From the NCBI RefSeq assembly GCF_019049325.1, contig NZ_JAGMUO010000097.1, forward strand, positions 310,001 through 374,000: a stretch of 64,000 nucleotides of DNA, written 5' to 3'. Every line of letters begins with the position of its first letter. Position 1 is the first letter of the stretch. The notes below the pieces were generated by a model, which made no database searches, had not been told where the DNA came from, and was given only the letters and a program-made list of their open reading frames with translations. This document shows positions 50,485 to 59,289 of this stretch, one piece after another. Source of the stretch: Streptomyces sp. AC512_CC834. GTDB lineage: Bacteria; Actinomycetota; Actinomycetes; Streptomycetales; Streptomycetaceae. The position numbers were made by a program, and so were the translations under genes.

Positions 50485-51939
50485 ATGACATTCCTGGACA
50501 GCGCCGTCTGGGGCGGGAAGTTCCACAGCGACGGCTGGCAGGACTCCCCCACCGAGCAGCCTGTGACCGAGCCCGCCACCGGCGGCCGGCTCGGCTCGGT
50601 GGGTCTGGCCACCGCCGAGGACGTGAACCGTGCCGCCGCACGGGCCGCCGAGGCCCAGCGCGAGTGGGCGGCGACCTCGCCGCAGCAGCGCGCCGCCGTG
50701 CTGCGGCGCGCGGGTGAGCTGTTCACCGAGCACGCCGCCGAGATCGAGGACTGGCTGGTGCGCGAGGCCGGTTCGGTGCGGTCCAAGGCGGGCTTCGAGG
50801 CGGGGCTGGCGATCGGCGAGTGCTTCGAGTGCGCCGGCCTGCCGACGCATCCCCAGGGTGAGGTGCTCACCTCGCAGGAGGCGCGCTGGTCGCTGGCCCG
50901 GCGCCGCCCGGCCGGTGTCGTGAGCGTGATCGCGCCGTTCAACTTCCCGCTCATCCTCGGCCTGCGTTCCGTGGCCCCCGCGCTGGCCCTCGGCAACGCC
51001 GTGCTGCTCAAGCCGGACCCGCGCACGGCCGTGAGCGGCGGCGTCGTCGTCGCGCGGGTCTTCGAGGAGGCCGGGCTCCCCGCCGGCGTCCTGCACCTGC
51101 TGCCGGGCGACGGGTCGGTCGGCCGGGCGGTCGTCGAGGCCCCCGAGGTCAGGGTGATCTCCTTCACCGGTTCCACGCCGGTCGGGCGGGTGATCGGCGA
51201 GCAGGCCGGGCGGCTGCTGAAGCGGGCGCACCTGGAGCTGGGCGGCAACAACGCGCTGGTCGTACTGCCCGGCGCGGACGTGGCGAAGGCGGCCTCGGCG
51301 GGCGCGTTCGGCTCGTATCTGCACCAGGGGCAGATCTGCATGACGACCGGCCGGCACATCGTGCACGAGTCGCTGGTGGAGGAGTACACCGCCGCGCTCG
51401 CCGCGAAGGCCGAGGCGCTGCCGGTCGGCGACCCGGCCCGCGAGGACGTGGCGCTCGGGCCGATCATCGACCGCAGGCAGTTGGAGCGGGTGCACGGCAT
51501 CGTCACCGACAGCGTCGCGGCGGGCGCGAAGGTCGCCGCGGGCGGCGAGATCGCCGGTGCCGGTTACCGTGCCACCGTCCTGACCGGCCTGACGACGGAC
51601 ATGCCGGCCTGGCGCGAGGAGATCTTCGGCCCCGTGGCCCCGGTCGTCTCCTTCTCCACGCTTCAGGAGGCGGCGCGGATCGTCAACGACTGCGAGTACG
51701 GGCTGTCGGTCGGCATCCTCGGCGACGTCGGGGCGGCGATGAAGCTCGCCGACCGGATCGACTCCGGCAAGGTGCACATCAACGAGCAGACGGTGAGCGA
51801 CGAGCCCAACGCCCCCTTCGGCGGGGTCAAGGCCTCCGGCACCGGCTCCCGCTTCGGCGGCGCCGCGGCCAACCTCGAGGCCTTCACCGAGACCCAGTGG
51901 CTCACGGTCCGCCCGGACATCGCCGACTACCCGTTCTGA
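50485..51939 (+). CDS. Benzaldehyde dehydrogenase
   Basis: The 484-residue protein of the aldehyde dehydrogenase superfamily has the NAD-binding FTGSTPVGRVIGEQ, general base LELGGNN (Glu251) and nucleophile HQGQICMTTGR (Cys285). It oxidises the benzaldehyde made upstream to benzoate. 56 bp separates it from mdlC. Cofactor preference (NAD or NADP) cannot be read from sequence. Confidence 0.93.
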   Translation: MTFLDSAVWGGKFHSDGWQDSPTEQPVTEPATGGRLGSVGLATAEDVNRAAARAAEAQREWAATSPQQRAAVLRRAGELFTEHAAEIEDWLVREAGSVRSKAGFEAGLAIGECFECAGLPTHPQGEVLTSQEARWSLARRRPAGVVSVIAPFNFPLILGLRSVAPALALGNAVLLKPDPRTAVSGGVVVARVFEEAGLPAGVLHLLPGDGSVGRAVVEAPEVRVISFTGSTPVGRVIGEQAGRLLKRAHLELGGNNALVVLPGADVAKAASAGAFGSYLHQGQICMTTGRHIVHESLVEEYTAALAAKAEALPVGDPAREDVALGPIIDRRQLERVHGIVTDSVAAGAKVAAGGEIAGAGYRATVLTGLTTDMPAWREEIFGPVAPVVSFSTLQEAARIVNDCEYGLSVGILGDVGAAMKLADRIDSGKVHINEQTVSDEPNAPFGGVKASGTGSRFGGAAANLEAFTETQWLTVRPDIADYPF

Positions 51940-52027
51940 CCCCTCCGGTCTCGCGCACCGATCCTTCCGGCCGCCCCGGCCTCTCCGGCTCCGCTCACTC
52001 ACACCCGTCCCCGGGGGGAGAGTCATC

Positions 52028-53287
52028 ATGGCTTCCACCACCACGTCCGACGCGCCCGCGCAGACCGGCCGCGCCGGCAGCGGCACATGGACGGTGATCC
52101 TGTGCTGGATCACCGTCCTGCTCGAGGGCTACGACCTCGTCGTCCTCGGCGCCATCATCCCCACCCTGCTCAAGACCCACCATCTCGGCATGACCGCGGG
52201 CGACGCGACCACCATCGCGACGCTCTCGCTCGTGGGTGTCGCCATCGGCGCGGTCTGCGTCGGTCCGCTGGCCGACCGGCTGGGCCGGCGCCGCCTGCTC
52301 ATCGGCTCCGTCGTGCTCTTCTCGCTGCTCACCGTCCTGGTGCCGCTGGCCAACTCCGTCGCGATGTTCGCCACGCTCCGGCTGCTCGCCGGTCTGGGCC
52401 TGGGCGCCTGCATGCCGGTGTCGCTCACGATGATGGCCGAGCACATGCCGGCGAGCCGCCGGGCGCGGGCCAGCACCCTGACGATGACCGGCTACCACAC
52501 CGGTGCGGTGCTCACCTCGCTGCTGGCCCTTCAGGTGACCGACGACTGGGAGATCCTCTTCTACCTGCTCGGCGTCGTCGGCATCGCGATCGCCGTCGTC
52601 CAGTGGTTCAAGCTGCCGGAGTCGGAGGCCTTCGAGCGGGCCAAGCGGGACGGGGCGCGGCGGGTGCCGTTCACCGAGCTGCTCAAGCCGGCGTACCTGC
52701 GTGCGGGCATCGGCATCTGGGTGGCGTCCTTCATGGGTCTGCTTCTGGTCTACGGCCTCAACACCTGGCTGCCGAAGCTGATGAACGACGCCGGCTACCC
52801 CGTGCCGACGGCCGTCACCCAGCTCCTCGTGCTCAACATCGGCGGCGTCGTCGGCCTGGTCCTGGGCGGGTGGGTCGCCGACCGGCGGGGCATCAAGGGC
52901 ACCACGATGGTCTGGTTCGCGGTCTCGGTGGCGATGCTGGCGTGCCTGAGCGTCAAGATGGAGAGCGACCTGCTGCTCAACGTCGTCGTCTTCTTCACGG
53001 GCGTGTTCGTCTTCTCGGCCATGGTGCTCGTGTACGCCTACGTGACGCACTTCTATCCGGCGTCCGTGCGGAGCACCGCGCTGGGCTCGGCGTCCGGGAT
53101 CGGCCGCATCGGCTCGATCGTCGGCCCGTCGATCACCGGTGCCCTCGTCGCCTCGGGGATCGGTCACCCGTGGGGCTTCTACTTCTTCGCCGCGGTGGCG
53201 GTCTTCGGCTTCCTGGCGGTACTGACGCTGCCGCGCGCTGCCCGGAGCGAGGCGGAGGAGACGCCCGCGCCCGCGCCCGCCGTGTGA
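52028..53287 (+). CDS. Aromatic acid:H+ symporter, MFS (AAHS family)
   Basis: The 419-residue protein has 12 membrane helices, LEGYDLVVLGAIIP in helix 1 with the conserved Asp (the family DGxD motif, here EGYD), and GPLADRLGRRRLLIG in loop 2-3. AAHS members (PcaK, BenK, MhpT) import benzoate-type acids. It is the third gene of the operon and probably imports mandelate, benzoylformate or benzoate. Confidence 0.93.
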   Translation: MASTTTSDAPAQTGRAGSGTWTVILCWITVLLEGYDLVVLGAIIPTLLKTHHLGMTAGDATTIATLSLVGVAIGAVCVGPLADRLGRRRLLIGSVVLFSLLTVLVPLANSVAMFATLRLLAGLGLGACMPVSLTMMAEHMPASRRARASTLTMTGYHTGAVLTSLLALQVTDDWEILFYLLGVVGIAIAVVQWFKLPESEAFERAKRDGARRVPFTELLKPAYLRAGIGIWVASFMGLLLVYGLNTWLPKLMNDAGYPVPTAVTQLLVLNIGGVVGLVLGGWVADRRGIKGTTMVWFAVSVAMLACLSVKMESDLLLNVVVFFTGVFVFSAMVLVYAYVTHFYPASVRSTALGSASGIGRIGSIVGPSITGALVASGIGHPWGFYFFAAVAVFGFLAVLTLPRAARSEAEETPAPAPAV

Positions 53288-53289
53288 CG

Positions 53290-53325
53290 CCCTGACGGCC
53301 CTGACGGCCCTGACGGCCCTGACGG
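53290..53325. repeat. Four tandem 9-bp CCCTGACGG units
   Basis: Perfect repeats directly after the MFS stop codon, followed by the terminator. Confidence 0.85.
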
Positions 53326-53334
53326 ACACGAAGA

Positions 53335-53370
53335 ACGGGAGCAGTGGGCTTCGCGGCCCGCTGCTCCCGT
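53335..53370. terminator. Bidirectional terminator after the aromatic-acid operon
   Basis: 15-bp arms with one wobble pair and a 6-nt loop lie between convergent genes. Confidence 0.85.
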
Positions 53371-53391
53371 CGGTGTCCGGGGTCCGGTGAC

Positions 53392-54153
53392 TCAGTCGTT
53401 GTCCACGTTCTGGCTCAGCACCTTGCCGTTGGCCGCGTCGACTTCGACGGTGGTCTTGTTCCACTTCTCCTTGTCGACCACGTCGACGGCCCAGACGACC
53501 TGCTGGTCGTCGTTGTCGCCGAGTTCGACGTGGGTGACGGTGCCCTTGGCCTTGTCGGTGGCCGCCTTGACCGCCTGCTCCGGCGTCTGCTTGGCCTTGT
53601 CCAGCCACTCGGACACCTGGGTCTTGTCGTCGGGGTCCTGGTCCGGGTCGACCTGGGTGCGGAAGACCTTGCCGCTCACCGCGTCGATGTCGATACGGTG
53701 CAGGGTGCCGTCGGGCTGGGCGACCTTGGCCTCCCACTCCGGGGCGCCCTCACTGGGCGCCGGGTTCGGCATGCTGGGGCTCGGCGAGCCGGTCGGGGAG
53801 CCGGTCGGGGACGCGGAGGCGTCGGCCTCGGTGCGCTTGAGTTCGAGGTCCACGAGCTTGCCCTCGGGGACCTCCTTGACGGCGGTGTCGGCGGCCTTGT
53901 CCCAGGTGACCTTCGTGGCTGTGACGAGGTCCTTGCGCTCGGTCCGGTCCTCGTTCATCGAGGCCGACGGGGAACCGGTGGGGGACGCGGTATCGGTGGC
54001 GGTCGCGGTAGGGGATTCGGTCTGGGCCGCCTCCGCGACGCTGGAACGTGTGGTATCGGCGTTCGTACAGGCGGTCAGCAGCAGAACCGAGGCGCCCAGG
54101 GCGCCCATCACGGCCAGTGAACGCAGCGGGGGAAGTCGTCGTGCAGAGCTCAT
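53392..54153 (-). CDS. PepSY-domain lipoprotein
   Basis: The 253-residue protein has a lipobox LLTAC (Cys29), then two PepSY repeats separated by a Ser/Pro/Thr linker (TGSPTGSPSPSMPNP): KVTWDKAADTAVKEVPEGKLVDLEL with GTLHRIDIDAVSGKVF, and TPEQAVKAATDKAKGTVTHVEL with KTTVEVDAANGKVL. PepSY domains are often inhibitors of secreted proteases or bind membranes. The neighbour is the snapalysin pair, but no link is shown. GGAG precedes ATG 54153. Confidence 0.9.
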   Translation of the reverse strand: MSSARRLPPLRSLAVMGALGASVLLLTACTNADTTRSSVAEAAQTESPTATATDTASPTGSPSASMNEDRTERKDLVTATKVTWDKAADTAVKEVPEGKLVDLELKRTEADASASPTGSPTGSPSPSMPNPAPSEGAPEWEAKVAQPDGTLHRIDIDAVSGKVFRTQVDPDQDPDDKTQVSEWLDKAKQTPEQAVKAATDKAKGTVTHVELGDNDDQQVVWAVDVVDKEKWNKTTVEVDAANGKVLSQNVDND

Positions 54154-54243
54154 GATGCTCTCCGTAACCGCTTCGTCACGGAGACACACCGGTCCAGTAT
54201 GAAAATCACTCCATTGGCCGGGCGCTGGTTCGGACCGCTCCGC

Positions 54244-55230
54244 TCAGCGAGCCCGTACGAACTCCACCCGGCCGGTTCCCGTGGCGGTCACCGGGCGTCG
54301 GGGCAGCGTCCGGATCCCGGCCCCTTCCAGCCACTCGCGGTACGCGGTGGACTGGCGGGCGACCTCCCAGTACGCGTCCTCCAGCGCCGGGAAGACGGCG
54401 TCCAGCTCGCCGAGGGTGCGGGCGGCCAGCAGCAGGCGTACGCCGAGCGGGTCGCCGTACAGACGCCGTACCGCGAGGTCGGGGCGGGACTGGGAGCTGG
54501 GCTGGCAGACGGTGACGACCTCGCCGGTGGCGACGAGGGACGCGGCGGTGTGGTAATCGCCGTGCAGCACCCGCGGGTTGAGGCCGACGGCACGCAGCAT
54601 GCGGTGCACGCCGTCCCACTCGCCGTCGACGGTGGGGTCGACCATCCACCGGTCGTCGGCCAGGTCGGCGAGCCGGACAACGGGCCGGACGGCCGCGGGG
54701 TGGTCGGCGGGCAGCATGACGAACTGCGGTTCGCGCTCGACGAGGACCCGCAGCCGCAGGCCCTCGGGCACGTGCAGGGGACAGTCCTCGACCTCGTGCA
54801 CGAAGGCGACGTCGAGCTGCCCGTCGGCGACCCGGCGCAGCAGCGCGTTGGCCGAGACGTCCATCTGCGGCGTCGGTTCCAGGCCCGGCCGTCTGAGCCG
54901 GCGCAGCCAGCCGGCCAGGGCCCGGCTGGCCGTGGACCCGATACGCAGTCTGCTGTCGCCGCCGGCCGAGGCGGCGCGGGCCTCGCGGACCAGGGTGCTC
55001 ATGTCGGCCAGCAACGGACGGGCCCGGCCGAGCACCGTCCGGCCGAGCGGGGTGGGGCGGCAGCCGGTGCGTTCACGGATGAACAGGGGGCCGCCCAGGG
55101 CCTGTTCGATGCGGACCAACTGGGTGCTCAACGTAGGCTGGGCGACGCCCAGTTGGCGTGCCGCCCGGTGCAGGCTGCCGGCGTCGGCGATGGCGCACAG
55201 CGCGCGTAGGTGCCTCACCTCGAGCTCCAT
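54244..55230 (-). CDS. snpR: LysR-type activator of snapalysin (SnpR)
   Basis: The 328-residue protein has the LysR helix-turn-helix LEVRHLRALCAIADAGSLHRAARQLGVAQPTLSTQLVRIEQAL and a long effector domain. It diverges from the snapalysin gene, with a LysR-type palindrome in the gap, which is the classic SnpR/SnpA arrangement known in S. lividans and S. coelicolor. It should activate snpA and repress itself. Confidence 0.92.
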   Translation of the reverse strand: MELEVRHLRALCAIADAGSLHRAARQLGVAQPTLSTQLVRIEQALGGPLFIRERTGCRPTPLGRTVLGRARPLLADMSTLVREARAASAGGDSRLRIGSTASRALAGWLRRLRRPGLEPTPQMDVSANALLRRVADGQLDVAFVHEVEDCPLHVPEGLRLRVLVEREPQFVMLPADHPAAVRPVVRLADLADDRWMVDPTVDGEWDGVHRMLRAVGLNPRVLHGDYHTAASLVATGEVVTVCQPSSQSRPDLAVRRLYGDPLGVRLLLAARTLGELDAVFPALEDAYWEVARQSTAYREWLEGAGIRTLPRRPVTATGTGRVEFVRAR

Positions 55231-55338
55231 GCAGGGAGCGTAGGGCGGAACAGTTGGTTGCGCCAGGTGAACAAAAGGCGGCGGATCAGGGCGAGTTCTG
55301 CACTCTGGTCAAAGCCGCAACAAGTGGCCGGGCGGTGG

Positions 55339-55359
55339 GTGATAGCCCGGCCCTATCAC
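55339..55359. promoter_or_regulatory. LysR-type operator between snpR and snpA
   Basis: GTGATAG-N7-CTATCAC is a perfect inverted repeat containing T-N11-A, in the snpR-snpA gap about 87 bp before the snpA start. Confidence 0.75.
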
Positions 55360-55445
55360 CCCTTGCCATCATCACAGCGGGCTCATGGGCGCTCCACACT
55401 CACCGGTGACGACTTCTCCCCACTCCCCCACTCAAGGAGTCATCG

Positions 55446-56129
55446 ATGCGTATCAGCCTGCCCCTGCTGTCCACCGCGGTCGGTCTCGGCCTGACGGCGG
55501 CCGCGCTCGGCACCGGTCCCGCCGCGGCGGCCGCCGTGCCCCAAACCCCGGCCCAGGGCGCCCACGTGGGCTACGCGCCCTCGGCCGGCTCGGGCGAGGA
55601 CGCCGCCGCCAACCGGGCGTTCTTCGAGGCGGTCATCAAGTCGGTCGCCGAGAAGCGCGCCGCCAACCCGACGTCGGCGGCGTCCGTCACCGTCTACTAC
55701 AGCGCCACCAACGCGCCGAGCTTCCGCTCGCAGATATCGCGCTCCGCACAGATATGGAACAGCTCGGTCTCCAACGTGCGGCTCGCGGAGTCGAGTTCCG
55801 GCGCGGACTTCGCCTACTACGAGGGCAACGACGCGCGCGGCTCGTACGCCTCCACGAACGGGCACGGCAGCGGCTACATCTTCCTCGACTACCGGCAGAA
55901 CCAGCAGTACGACTCGACCCGCGTGACCGCCCACGAGACCGGGCACGTGCTCGGTCTGCCCGACCACTACTCGGGACCGTGCAGCGAGTTGATGTCGGGC
56001 GGCGGCCCCGGACCGTCCTGCACCAACCCGTACCCGAACTCCGCCGAGCGCGGCCGGGTGAACCAGCTTTGGGCCAACGGCTTCAAGGCGGCCCTCGACA
56101 AGGCGCTGGAGAAGACCTCTCAGCGCTGA
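55446..56129 (+). CDS. snpA: Snapalysin, secreted small neutral metalloprotease
   Basis: The 227-residue preproprotein has a signal peptide ending near AAAAA, a short propeptide and a metzincin-like catalytic domain with TAHETGHVLGLPDHY (zinc His163 and His167, Glu164, Asp173). This HExxHxxGxxD form with Asp as third ligand is the snapalysin hallmark. Two cysteines (PCSELMS, SCTNPYP) form the expected disulfide. AAGGAG lies 7 nt upstream of the start. Confidence 0.97.
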   Translation: MRISLPLLSTAVGLGLTAAALGTGPAAAAAVPQTPAQGAHVGYAPSAGSGEDAAANRAFFEAVIKSVAEKRAANPTSAASVTVYYSATNAPSFRSQISRSAQIWNSSVSNVRLAESSSGADFAYYEGNDARGSYASTNGHGSGYIFLDYRQNQQYDSTRVTAHETGHVLGLPDHYSGPCSELMSGGGPGPSCTNPYPNSAERGRVNQLWANGFKAALDKALEKTSQR

Positions 56130-56869
56130 CCACCGAGGCGGACACCCGCGTGGGCGGCCCGGCCGGGCCGCCCACGCGCACGTGTGCCGTGCTCGGGGAG
56201 CGCGGCTCGTACGGCCCCGTGTACGGCTCGGGCGAGCCGGGCGCCCCACTCGGAACGGGGGCCTGCGAAGGCATGTGTCTCCGCGCCGTCGCCGGGGGTG
56301 CGGGCGGCGACGCACACGGCGTCGGTGGGGGTGCCGGAGCAGTCGAGACCGGCGTCCAGCAGCGCCTGGACCTTGGCCTCGGTCGCCGTCATCACCGCGT
56401 TGACCAGCGCGGCGTCGCTCAGCGCGACCGGCAGCGCGGCGACGATGTTGATCGTCCCGGGCGGTGCGGCTCCGGTGGCGCCCTCCTCGGGCGAGGCCGC
56501 CCAGCCGCGGACCGAGATGCCGGCGGTCACCACGGCCTCGGCCCCGCCGTCCCGCGCCCGGCCGAAGGCGGACACGTCGGCGGCCGTCATCAGGCCCACC
56601 CCTGACCCGCGGGCGCCGGCCGTGCGGGCCAGGCCGGCCAGGTGCCGTGCGGGGTCGGTGCGCCGGTAGCCGTGGGCGACCTGGGCGTTGAGCACCCACG
56701 CGCGTTCGCCGAGCCCGCCGCCCAGCACGGCGCTGCTGACCATGCGCCAGCCCGGCCCCGGACGCCACAGCAGGGCGTGGAGCCGTTCGCCGTCCTCCAG
56801 CCGGGTCAGGCGCTCCGGGGCCGGCAGGCGGGACCCGGTACGGGGCGGGGGCAGGAGGGGGGCGGGCAC
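56120..56869 (-). CDS. cbiZ: Adenosylcobinamide amidohydrolase-like protein (CbiZ family)
   Basis: The 249-residue protein has the CbiZ pattern VLGGGLGERAWVLNAQVAHGY, GVGLMTAADVSAF and CSGTPTDAVCVAA with FAGPRSEWGARLARAVHGAVRAAL. CbiZ salvages cobinamide for B12. The last 30 residues (GTRARGRPGRAAHAG) are read through a perfect 32-bp palindrome shared with snpA; the stop codon overlaps the end of snpA by 10 bp. GTG 56869 follows GGGAG by 8 nt. B12 salvage fits the B12 riboswitch on metE at the other end of the window. Confidence 0.88.
   Translation of the reverse strand: MPAPLLPPPRTGSRLPAPERLTRLEDGERLHALLWRPGPGWRMVSSAVLGGGLGERAWVLNAQVAHGYRRTDPARHLAGLARTAGARGSGVGLMTAADVSAFGRARDGGAEAVVTAGISVRGWAASPEEGATGAAPPGTINIVAALPVALSDAALVNAVMTATEAKVQALLDAGLDCSGTPTDAVCVAARTPGDGAETHAFAGPRSEWGARLARAVHGAVRAALPEHGTRARGRPGRAAHAGVRLGGQR
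56147..56178. terminator. Perfect 32-bp palindrome between snpA and cbiZ
   Basis: CGCGTGGGCGGCCCGG and its exact complement abut with no spacer. Probably a terminator for snpA, yet it lies inside the cbiZ reading frame. Confidence 0.75.
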
Positions 56870-57036
56870 GGTTGGGGCTCCCAGCGGCGATCGACGGGGC
56901 GGGCCGGACGATCGTACTCAGTGCCGGTGTTTGGGCGGCGGGCCGCCCGGTCCGGTCGCGGGGCGCATTGCGCACCCGGGTCCCGGCACCTTCACTGAAC
57001 ACAACTTCGCCATCGGGCGACGGATCGGAGGCCGCG

Positions 57037-57387
57037 ATGCTGTCCCACACCCTGGAGCATGGGGTCCTGGTCATCACGGTGGACCAGGACCCGGGAATCG
57101 ACGGGCGGGCCACGCTGACCACGCACATCACCAACCTGGTCGACGCCCATCAGCCGACCCCCGTCGTCATCGTCCTGACCGAGCGCGCCACCGGCCACAC
57201 CACGGTCAGTGCCGTGCTTCGGGCCCACCAGTGGTGCGGCCGGCTCGGCGTCCTGATGTCCGTCGTGACCCACAGCGCGCCGGTGCGGCGGCTGCTGGAG
57301 AACAACGCCGACACCTCGGGTCCGCGTCTGGTCGTGCACGCCCGCGTCGACACCGCCATCAGCACCGCGTTCACCGCGGCGGCCTAA
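57037..57387 (+). CDS. STAS-domain-like protein
   Basis: The 116-residue protein has the anti-sigma-antagonist pattern: LEHGVLVITVDQDPGIDGRATLTTHI, PVVIVLTERA and a helix LRAHQWCGRLGVLMSVVT. The usual phosphorylatable Ser in the D-S-S motif is not clear. CGGAGG precedes the ATG by 6 nt. It is short and convergent with hmp. Confidence 0.78.
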   Translation: MLSHTLEHGVLVITVDQDPGIDGRATLTTHITNLVDAHQPTPVVIVLTERATGHTTVSAVLRAHQWCGRLGVLMSVVTHSAPVRRLLENNADTSGPRLVVHARVDTAISTAFTAAA

Positions 57388-57420
57388 CGCCCGTACGCGA
57401 TTGTGCGGCCACTCCCGCTG

Positions 57421-58617
57421 TTACTGCTGTCCGAGCCAGAGGTCGGGGCCGAAGACCTCGTAGTGGATGGCCTCGGCGGGCACCCCGCGGCTCAGCAGGT
57501 CGCCGCGGACGGCCCGCATGAAGGGCACCGGGCCGCACAGGTAGACCGTGAGGTCCTCGGGCAGTTCGAGGCCGGTGAGGTCGGCGCGGCCGGCGGACGC
57601 CTGGGGCGCCCGGTCGCCGGGCTCCTCGTACCACAGGTGGAGCCGGGCGTCGGGCAGCGCGCGTATCAGGTCGAGCTGCTCCTGCCGGTGGGCGTGGTGC
57701 TCGGGGGTGCGGTCGGCGTGGACGACGGTCACCGGGCGGTCGGCGCCGGCGGCGGCCAGGTGGTCGAGCATGGCCAGCATGGGGGTGACGCCGATGCCCG
57801 CGGAGGCCAGCAGCAGCGGGCGGGGGTCCTCCGCCAGGCCCAGGTCGCCGAAGGGCGCGGACACGGTGAGCACGTCACCCTTGCGGGCGTTCGCGTGCAG
57901 CCAGGAGGAGACCTCGCCGTCCGGCCGCCCGTCGCCCCGGACGCGCTTGACGGTGATGCGCCAGTCGGGTCGGCCGGGCGCGGCGGACAGGCTGTACTGG
58001 CGGATCTGCCGGGCGCCGTCGGGCAGTTCGACCTGGACGCTGACGTATTGCCCCGGACGGAAGGGTGCCGCGGCGCGGTCGCCGGCCGGCCGCAGTACGA
58101 GGGAGACGGTGTCGGCGCTCTCCTCGACCCGGTCGGTGATCTCCATGGGGCGCCAGACGTCTCCGGCCGCGACGCCCGTCCGCGCGTAGAGACGGGCCTC
58201 GATGGCGATGAGCGCGTTGGCCATCAGCCAGTAGACCTCGTCCCAGGCGCGGGCGACCTCGGGGGTGACGGCGTCGCCGAGCACGTCGATTATGGCGGCC
58301 ATCAGATGCCGGTGGACGATCGTGTACTGGTCGGAGGTGATGCCCAGCGAGGCGTGCTTGTGCGAGATCCGGGAGAGCATCACGTCGGCACGCTCGTCGG
58401 GGTGTTCCAGCAGCATGCCGGCGAACGCGGCGACGGAGCCCGCCAGGGCACGCTGCTGCTCGCCGTTGGCCTGGTTCCCTCGGTTGAACAGGTTCCGCAG
58501 CAGCTCGGGGTGGGCGTCGAACATCTTCCGGTAGAACAGGTCGGCGATGTCACCGATGGCCGCTCCGACGGCGGGAAGAGTGGCTCGGACCACGGGAACG
58601 GACTGTTCGGAGAGCAC
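57421..58617 (-). CDS. hmp: Flavohaemoglobin, NO dioxygenase
   Basis: The enzyme oxidises nitric oxide to nitrate with FAD, haem and NAD(P)H. The 398-residue protein has a globin domain with KHASLGI (proximal His near residue 88), FAD-binding IRQYSLSAAP and NAD-binding LLASAGIGVTPMLA, and a terminal YEVFGPDLW. An NsrR-like site overlaps its promoter. It is probably the hmpA2 orthologue of S. coelicolor. Confidence 0.96.
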   Translation of the reverse strand: MLSEQSVPVVRATLPAVGAAIGDIADLFYRKMFDAHPELLRNLFNRGNQANGEQQRALAGSVAAFAGMLLEHPDERADVMLSRISHKHASLGITSDQYTIVHRHLMAAIIDVLGDAVTPEVARAWDEVYWLMANALIAIEARLYARTGVAAGDVWRPMEITDRVEESADTVSLVLRPAGDRAAAPFRPGQYVSVQVELPDGARQIRQYSLSAAPGRPDWRITVKRVRGDGRPDGEVSSWLHANARKGDVLTVSAPFGDLGLAEDPRPLLLASAGIGVTPMLAMLDHLAAAGADRPVTVVHADRTPEHHAHRQEQLDLIRALPDARLHLWYEEPGDRAPQASAGRADLTGLELPEDLTVYLCGPVPFMRAVRGDLLSRGVPAEAIHYEVFGPDLWLGQQ

Positions 58618-58628
58618 AGCGACTCCTT

Positions 58629-58652
58629 AATTGGTAGATGATATTCGTGTTT
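58629..58652. promoter_or_regulatory. NsrR-binding site at hmp
   Basis: A 24-bp sequence whose complement begins AAACACGAATATCATC matches the Streptomyces NsrR site as I remember it; it lies just upstream of the hmp start. Confidence 0.85.
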
Positions 58653-58698
58653 TAGGTCACGACTCGGGGTGACGGGTGGCCCGTCGGCGGGCCACCCG

Positions 58699-59145
58699 TC
58701 ACCCCGAGGGGCGGTCCGTCAGGCCGATCAGCACCGGGCCGGTCGGCGAGGCCACCAGGTCGGTCACGGTCAGGGGGTCGAGCGCGGCGTAGAACGCCTC
58801 CTGGGCGTCGCGGAGCGCGCCGCGCAGCCGGCAGGCCCCGCGCAGCGGGCAGGGGTTGCCGCCCTCGCAGTCGACCACCTCGGCGTCGCCCTCGAGTTCG
58901 CGCACCAGCCAGCCCACGGAGGCGGACCGCCCCAGGCCGGTCAGTGTCAGCCCGCCGCCGCGACCGCGCCGCGCCTCCACCACGCCGAGATGCTGGAGGC
59001 GGGTGATGGCCTTCGCCGCGTGTGTGTACGGCACACCGACGACCTCGGCCACCTCTCGGGTGGCCAGTGGTTCGTCACCGTCTCTCACGACCGCGAGGCG
59101 CATCACGGAACGCAGCGCCAGGTCGGTGAACTTCGTCAGCCGCAC
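58699..59145 (-). CDS. nsrR: NO-sensing Rrf2-family repressor NsrR
   Basis: The 148-residue protein has the Rrf2 helix-turn-helix (VRLTKFTDLALRSVMRLAVVRDG, TREVAEVVGVPYTHAAKAITRL) and cluster ligands Cys93, Cys99, Cys105 with Glu85 and Asp8, as in S. coelicolor NsrR. It loses DNA binding when NO attacks its [4Fe-4S] cluster and represses hmp and itself. The frame is open upstream, but GTG 59145 gives the normal N-terminus. Confidence 0.97.
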   Translation of the reverse strand: MRLTKFTDLALRSVMRLAVVRDGDEPLATREVAEVVGVPYTHAAKAITRLQHLGVVEARRGRGGGLTLTGLGRSASVGWLVRELEGDAEVVDCEGGNPCPLRGACRLRGALRDAQEAFYAALDPLTVTDLVASPTGPVLIGLTDRPSG

Positions 59146-59160
59146 AGCCAGGACGCTATC

Positions 59161-59184
59161 AAATACGCATGCTAGATTCGCCTT
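59161..59184. promoter_or_regulatory. NsrR-binding site at nsrR
   Basis: An imperfect palindrome whose complement contains AGGCGAATCTAGCATGCG lies 16 bp upstream of the nsrR start and resembles the hmp site; autoregulation is expected. Confidence 0.7.
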
Positions 59185-59289
59185 TACCTCGGGTACCGGT
59201 CCTGTGGAGTGCGTCACTCGGCCGACCGCACCCGCGGCGCCTTCTCAACGGGGCAGCACACAGGAACAGTTGGAGAACGGTGGCACCTG

